DNA of 9,060 nt. Source: Pseudomonadota bacterium (GTDB lineage: Bacteria; Pseudomonadota; Alphaproteobacteria; Rhodospirillales; Magnetospirillaceae). Both the position numbers and the translations under genes were made by a program. How positions within the stretch are numbered: position 1 is the stretch's first letter; the number at the start of each line of letters is the position of its first letter. The notes beneath the pieces were generated by a model that had not been told where the DNA came from, ran no database searches, and saw nothing but the letters and a program-made list of their open reading frames with translations. The stretch lies in contig JAEZFE010000115.1 in NCBI GenBank assembly GCA_023437865.1, positions 1-9,060 of the forward strand. Reading direction: 5' to 3'. Below are positions 6,953 through 9,060 of this stretch, in pieces.

Positions 6953-8755
6953 TCACTCCGCCGCCATGCCGAACACGCATGCGGCCATTTGCTCGACTTC
7001 CGCGATGTCGCGGTCGGCCTCTTCCATCAGATCCGTGGCGGTGCGCTTAAGCGGCACCACGCGGCCGGTCTCCGGGTCCACCGTCTCACCGACAGAGATT
7101 TCCGGATCGCGGGCGGCCATGACACGATCCAGGTCATGGAAGAGCGCATCCTGCGCCTCCTTCGATGCCACCACCTGTTCCGCCGGCCGGGCTACATCGT
7201 TGGCTGGCCGGGCAACGTCGGCGGCCAACCGCTCGCCCGACAGGATTTGATCTGCCGTCAGCGGCTCCCCGAACAGGCGCGGACCGGCGGTGTTCTTCGA
7301 CGCCTCGGCCAGATAGCCGTCCAGCATCTCCGCCACGCGGGCGCGGCCAGCCGGCTTGGACAGCCCCTCGCCCCGGAACATGCCAGCCAGCAGCATCCGC
7401 GCGGTGGGGGACAGATCGTCGCCGAACAGGCCCATCTGCTGGGCAAGCTCGGCAACCGCCCGGCCGCTGGCCCGCGCCTCCGCGACCATGCGGACAGCGG
7501 CCAACAGGTCGCGGGTCACGTCCATCCCCACTTCCACCTCGCCCCGCGCCACAGCAGCCCGCAGACGCGCCCACGGCCCGGCCACATCGAGGAGGGCGCC
7601 GCCGATGGCCCGGATGTCGCTGTCCGCGTCCTCGACGATCCGGCCGATGATGGCGGCATCGCCATAGGCCCGGCCTAGCAGCGCGCCCTCCAGCCGCTTC
7701 TTCCCTTCAAGGTTCAGCGCTCCGGCGGCGTCCACCAGGGAACCGCGTTCGCTGGCGGGCAGGGCGTCGAGGAAGGACCGAACGAAGGGCCGATTCCCCG
7801 CCGCTGTGACGTCGCCGCTGGTCAGCCGGCCCAGCGCGTCGTCGGTCAGCCGGCGGGCATCGGCAAGGGCAAGCTCGGTCGGCGACATGCGGGCAGCGGT
7901 GGAGGCGTTCGCGTCGCGCGCCAGGGCGGCCCGGCCGGCGGGGTCCAGTTCCGTCTTGCGGACAGCGACCAGCACCGGGTTCCGCATCTCTGCGGCGGCC
8001 GGGTCCTGCGTCGCCACCCACTGCCGGTACCGGTCGGCGCTTTCGCCCCCGGCCTCATAGGCCCGGCGGATCGCGGACACGCGCCCGTTGCCGCTCTCCA
8101 CCACGCTATCAGGCCCGATGATCGGCGCGCCCGTGGCGGCGTCAGGCGACCGGCCAAGGCGCTCGGGCTGCAGGTTGGACGCGATGTCGGCAATCTGCGT
8201 CTGCGAGGCAAGGCGCGTCCGGTCGCGCGGCTGCAGTTCGGCGGGGAAGGCGGGGTTCACCGATCCGTCAGCGCCGTGTCTGCTGATCAGGCTGTCCGTC
8301 TCCACCGCCCGGTATTCCACGTCGATGGCTTGGCCGGATGGGGTGTAGACGCGCGACGGGCCCGCTGCGTCGTTCGCCGGTCGGGCGGGGGCGGTCAGGC
8401 TGTCTGGAGCCGCAGCCCGCGCTTCAGGCCGAAAGTCTGCGATGGCGCTCTTATCGATGACCACATATTCAGTCCGGCCACGCGGGTCTTTTCCGATCAC
8501 AAGGCCGACGCCATCAGCCCTCCATTGATTGATCTGGCCTTCGGAGAGCCGCGTTATATCACCTTCCTTGTGGAGGAATCGGGTTCCGGGCGCCACGACA
8601 ACGTCATAGACGGTCCCATCGGATCCAGACATATTCGCGTACCCGCGGGCCTGCTCTGCATCAGCAACGGATGTGGCGTAGAACCCGCCATACACACGCC
8701 CCTTCTTACCCTGCTTCTGACCGGTGCGGATGATCGCAATGTCGTTCAGCGACAA
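6953..8755 (-). CDS. Polyvalent-type phage protein: ART-like N-terminus plus DdrB/ParB-like domain (5' end lost)
   Basis: This is a 600-residue frame if begun at TTG 8755, the first possible start in frame, but coding continues upstream. Codons for LLLKHGSPRADL lie at 8785-8756, and the frame stays open to 8938. Seen: residues about 1-105 with the upstream extension (HGS ... RVYGGFYATSVADA ... GYA ... TEYVVIDKSAI) look like an H-Y-E type ADP-ribosyltransferase fold. Putative key residues are the His at 8776, Tyr in GGFYAT, and Glu96. Residues about 147-235 (YRAVETDSLI, NPAFPAELQPRDR, and VVESGNGRVSAIRRAY with its GNGR motif) match the DdrB-like ParB superfamily domain. The remainder is Ala/Arg-rich and unassigned. 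Such domain pairs occur in polyvalent proteins that phages carry in the virion and inject to counter host defences. The stop at 6953 is 9 bases before the next start. The truncation probably comes from the IS-like end near 8834. An alternative is a one-base deletion near 8779, with a start at ATG 8796. Confidence 0.72.
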   Translation of the reverse strand: MSLNDIAIIRTGQKQGKKGRVYGGFYATSVADAEQARGYANMSGSDGTVYDVVVAPGTRFLHKEGDITRLSEGQINQWRADGVGLVIGKDPRGRTEYVVIDKSAIADFRPEARAAAPDSLTAPARPANDAAGPSRVYTPSGQAIDVEYRAVETDSLISRHGADGSVNPAFPAELQPRDRTRLASQTQIADIASNLQPERLGRSPDAATGAPIIGPDSVVESGNGRVSAIRRAYEAGGESADRYRQWVATQDPAAAEMRNPVLVAVRKTELDPAGRAALARDANASTAARMSPTELALADARRLTDDALGRLTSGDVTAAGNRPFVRSFLDALPASERGSLVDAAGALNLEGKKRLEGALLGRAYGDAAIIGRIVEDADSDIRAIGGALLDVAGPWARLRAAVARGEVEVGMDVTRDLLAAVRMVAEARASGRAVAELAQQMGLFGDDLSPTARMLLAGMFRGEGLSKPAGRARVAEMLDGYLAEASKNTAGPRLFGEPLTADQILSGERLAADVARPANDVARPAEQVVASKEAQDALFHDLDRVMAARDPEISVGETVDPETGRVVPLKRTATDLMEEADRDIAEVEQMAACVFGMAAE

Positions 8756-8833
8756 GTCAGCGCGTGGCGACCCGTGCTTAAGTAGAAGCCCACCATCCGC
8801 ACGTCGGGTCGTGTCCCGCGACGTGGTGTAGGA
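8756..8833 (-). other. Open 5' coding extension of the ART/ParB gene without a start codon
   Basis: The frame from 8755 stays open upstream with protein-like sequence (ADGGLLLKHGSPRADL) that supplies the expected HGS motif of an ADP-ribosyltransferase. There is no ATG, GTG or TTG in frame up to the stop at 8938. The gene therefore started further right and was cut, or a small deletion separates it from ATG 8796 in another frame. Confidence 0.55.
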
Positions 8834-8836
8834 GGG

Positions 8837-8901
8837 GCTGTGGGGAACCGGCCCGCCGCAGCGTCCCCAAAGCTGGCGGAGACGGGCCGGTTGTCCACAG
8901 C
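8837..8901. repeat. Imperfect inverted repeat (19-bp arms, 17 matches)
   Basis: GCTGTGGGGAACCGGCCCG (8837-8855) pairs with CGGGCCGGTTGTCCACAGC (8883-8901) except at two adjacent positions. The 27-base interior adds a further stem (CCGC-AGC with GCTGGCGG), giving one long hairpin. It lies between the truncated ART/ParB gene and the transposase start. It could be a terminal/subterminal IS structure or a block against outside transcription entering the element. Confidence 0.7.
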
Positions 8902-8933
8902 GGGGCGGCCATCGTGGTTCTTCGGTAGAGTCT

Positions 8934-8967
8934 GGTCACCACAACACAATCTCGACCGAGGGTGACC
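8934..8967. repeat. 7-bp inverted repeat around the transposase ribosome-binding region
   Basis: GGTCACC (8934-8940) and GGTGACC (8961-8967) are perfect inverted copies with 20 bases between them. The second arm overlaps the ribosome-binding region (GAGGG, 8958-8962) of the downstream start. It could be an operator or could mask translation; it could also be chance. Confidence 0.35.
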
Positions 8968-8970
8968 ACG

Positions 8971-9060
8971 ATGACCGACGAGATGATGGCGCTTCGCACG
9001 ATGCTTGAGAGCCTGTACGTCCCCGGCCTCCCAACTGTTGTCTGGCGAATAGTTGGGAGG
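8971..9060 (+). CDS. IS256-family transposase N-terminus (partial, possibly interrupted)
   Basis: Thirty codons run to the right edge from ATG 8971, with GAGGG 8 bases upstream. MTDEMMALRTMLE is a familiar opening for IS256/mutator-type transposases of alphaproteobacteria, which move the element by cut-and-paste through a DDE catalytic domain (not in the window). From Ser14 on, the sequence (LYVPGLPTVVWRIVGR) no longer resembles that family, in which a stretch like 'DADLLREMIG' usually follows. The change comes just before a perfect inverted repeat at 9027-9060, so a second insertion or a divergent member are both possible. Confidence 0.45.
   Translation, partial: MTDEMMALRTMLESLYVPGLPTVVWRIVGR
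9027..9060. repeat. Perfect 10-bp inverted repeat at the right edge
   Basis: CCTCCCAACT (9027-9036) and AGTTGGGAGG (9051-9060) are exact inverted copies around a 14-base spacer. The element may extend past the window. It could be the end of a second mobile element, a REP-like palindrome or a hairpin inside the coding frame. Confidence 0.75.

Larger units (their letters stand above)
8834..9060 (+). mobile_element. Probable left end of an IS256-family insertion sequence (partial)
   Basis: From about 8834 the sequence stops reading like the phage gene. It shows an imperfect 19-bp inverted repeat, a small operator-like repeat, a ribosome-binding site and a start whose first residues (MTDEMMALRTMLE) resemble IS256/mutator-family transposases. 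The exact terminal base and any target duplication cannot be set, because the other end is outside the window. The rest of the transposase is not seen and departs from the family after about 14 residues. Confidence 0.45.

Noticed and set aside
6617..7678. 353-codon plus-strand frame
   Set aside because: It is antisense to the N-terminal virion fragment and the ART/ParB gene, with shadow composition.
8890..8900. DnaA-box-like TTGTCCACA
   Set aside because: A single copy within the arm of an inverted repeat, with no cluster or AT-rich unwinding region, does not suggest an origin.
8746..8999. Two short minus-strand frames (67 and 73 codons) over the IS-like end
   Set aside because: They cover the hairpin and transposase leader, have no ribosome-binding site and have shadow-like composition. 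Only ATG 8796 in one of them is kept, as an alternative start.
1..9060. CRISPR array, tRNA, rRNA or phage attachment site
   Set aside because: No regular short repeats with spacers, no cloverleaf or rRNA sequence, and no tRNA-linked direct repeats were seen.

Overview
The window looks like part of a prophage late (virion) region in a GC-rich alphaproteobacterium. A Rhodospirillales host such as Azospirillum or a relative is the best guess, from the codon usage, the RTX and 'YPDVA...FGxxEGR' modules, and the style of the virion proteins. This is inference; no rRNA, tRNA or housekeeping gene is present to confirm it.

Layout, right to left on the minus strand. (1) A roughly 600-residue protein has an ADP-ribosyltransferase-like N-terminus and a DdrB/ParB-like domain, resembling phage 'polyvalent' proteins injected with the DNA. 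Its true 5' end is missing. (2) Nine bases later comes a roughly 1007-residue coiled-coil protein, probably an internal virion or DNA-ejection protein, broken by one extra A. (3) Ten bases later is a 70-codon small gene. (4) Nine bases later is a DUF2829 (Tad2-family, anti-Thoeris) protein with an unusual hydrophobic N-terminus, followed by a rho-independent terminator. (5) After a reversed gene, the minus strand resumes with a tail-spike gene (Pectate_lyase_3 type beta-helix) that runs off the left edge.

A plus-strand gene sits between the Tad2-like gene and the tail spike. Its 520-residue product has three DUF5648-type repeats, a 'YPDVA' module and RTX calcium-binding repeats, with a serralysin-like C-terminus. 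It is oriented against the virion genes, with its own ribosome-binding site and a low-GC central section. This suggests an accessory (moron-type) cargo gene whose product would leave the host cell by type I secretion.

The right edge (about 8834 onward) looks like the left end of an IS256-family insertion sequence: a long imperfect hairpin, a small operator-like inverted repeat and the first codons of a transposase. That ORF departs from the family sequence after about 14 residues and contains a perfect 10-bp inverted repeat, so it may itself be interrupted. The IS-like end abuts the open 5' extension of the ART/ParB gene and probably severed it. With the frameshift in the next gene, this suggests a prophage that is decaying, or one with sequence errors.

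Taken together, the segment groups virion-delivered or anti-defence functions (ART/ParB protein, ejection protein, Tad2-like protein) with host-range (tail spike) and lysogenic-conversion (RTX) functions.
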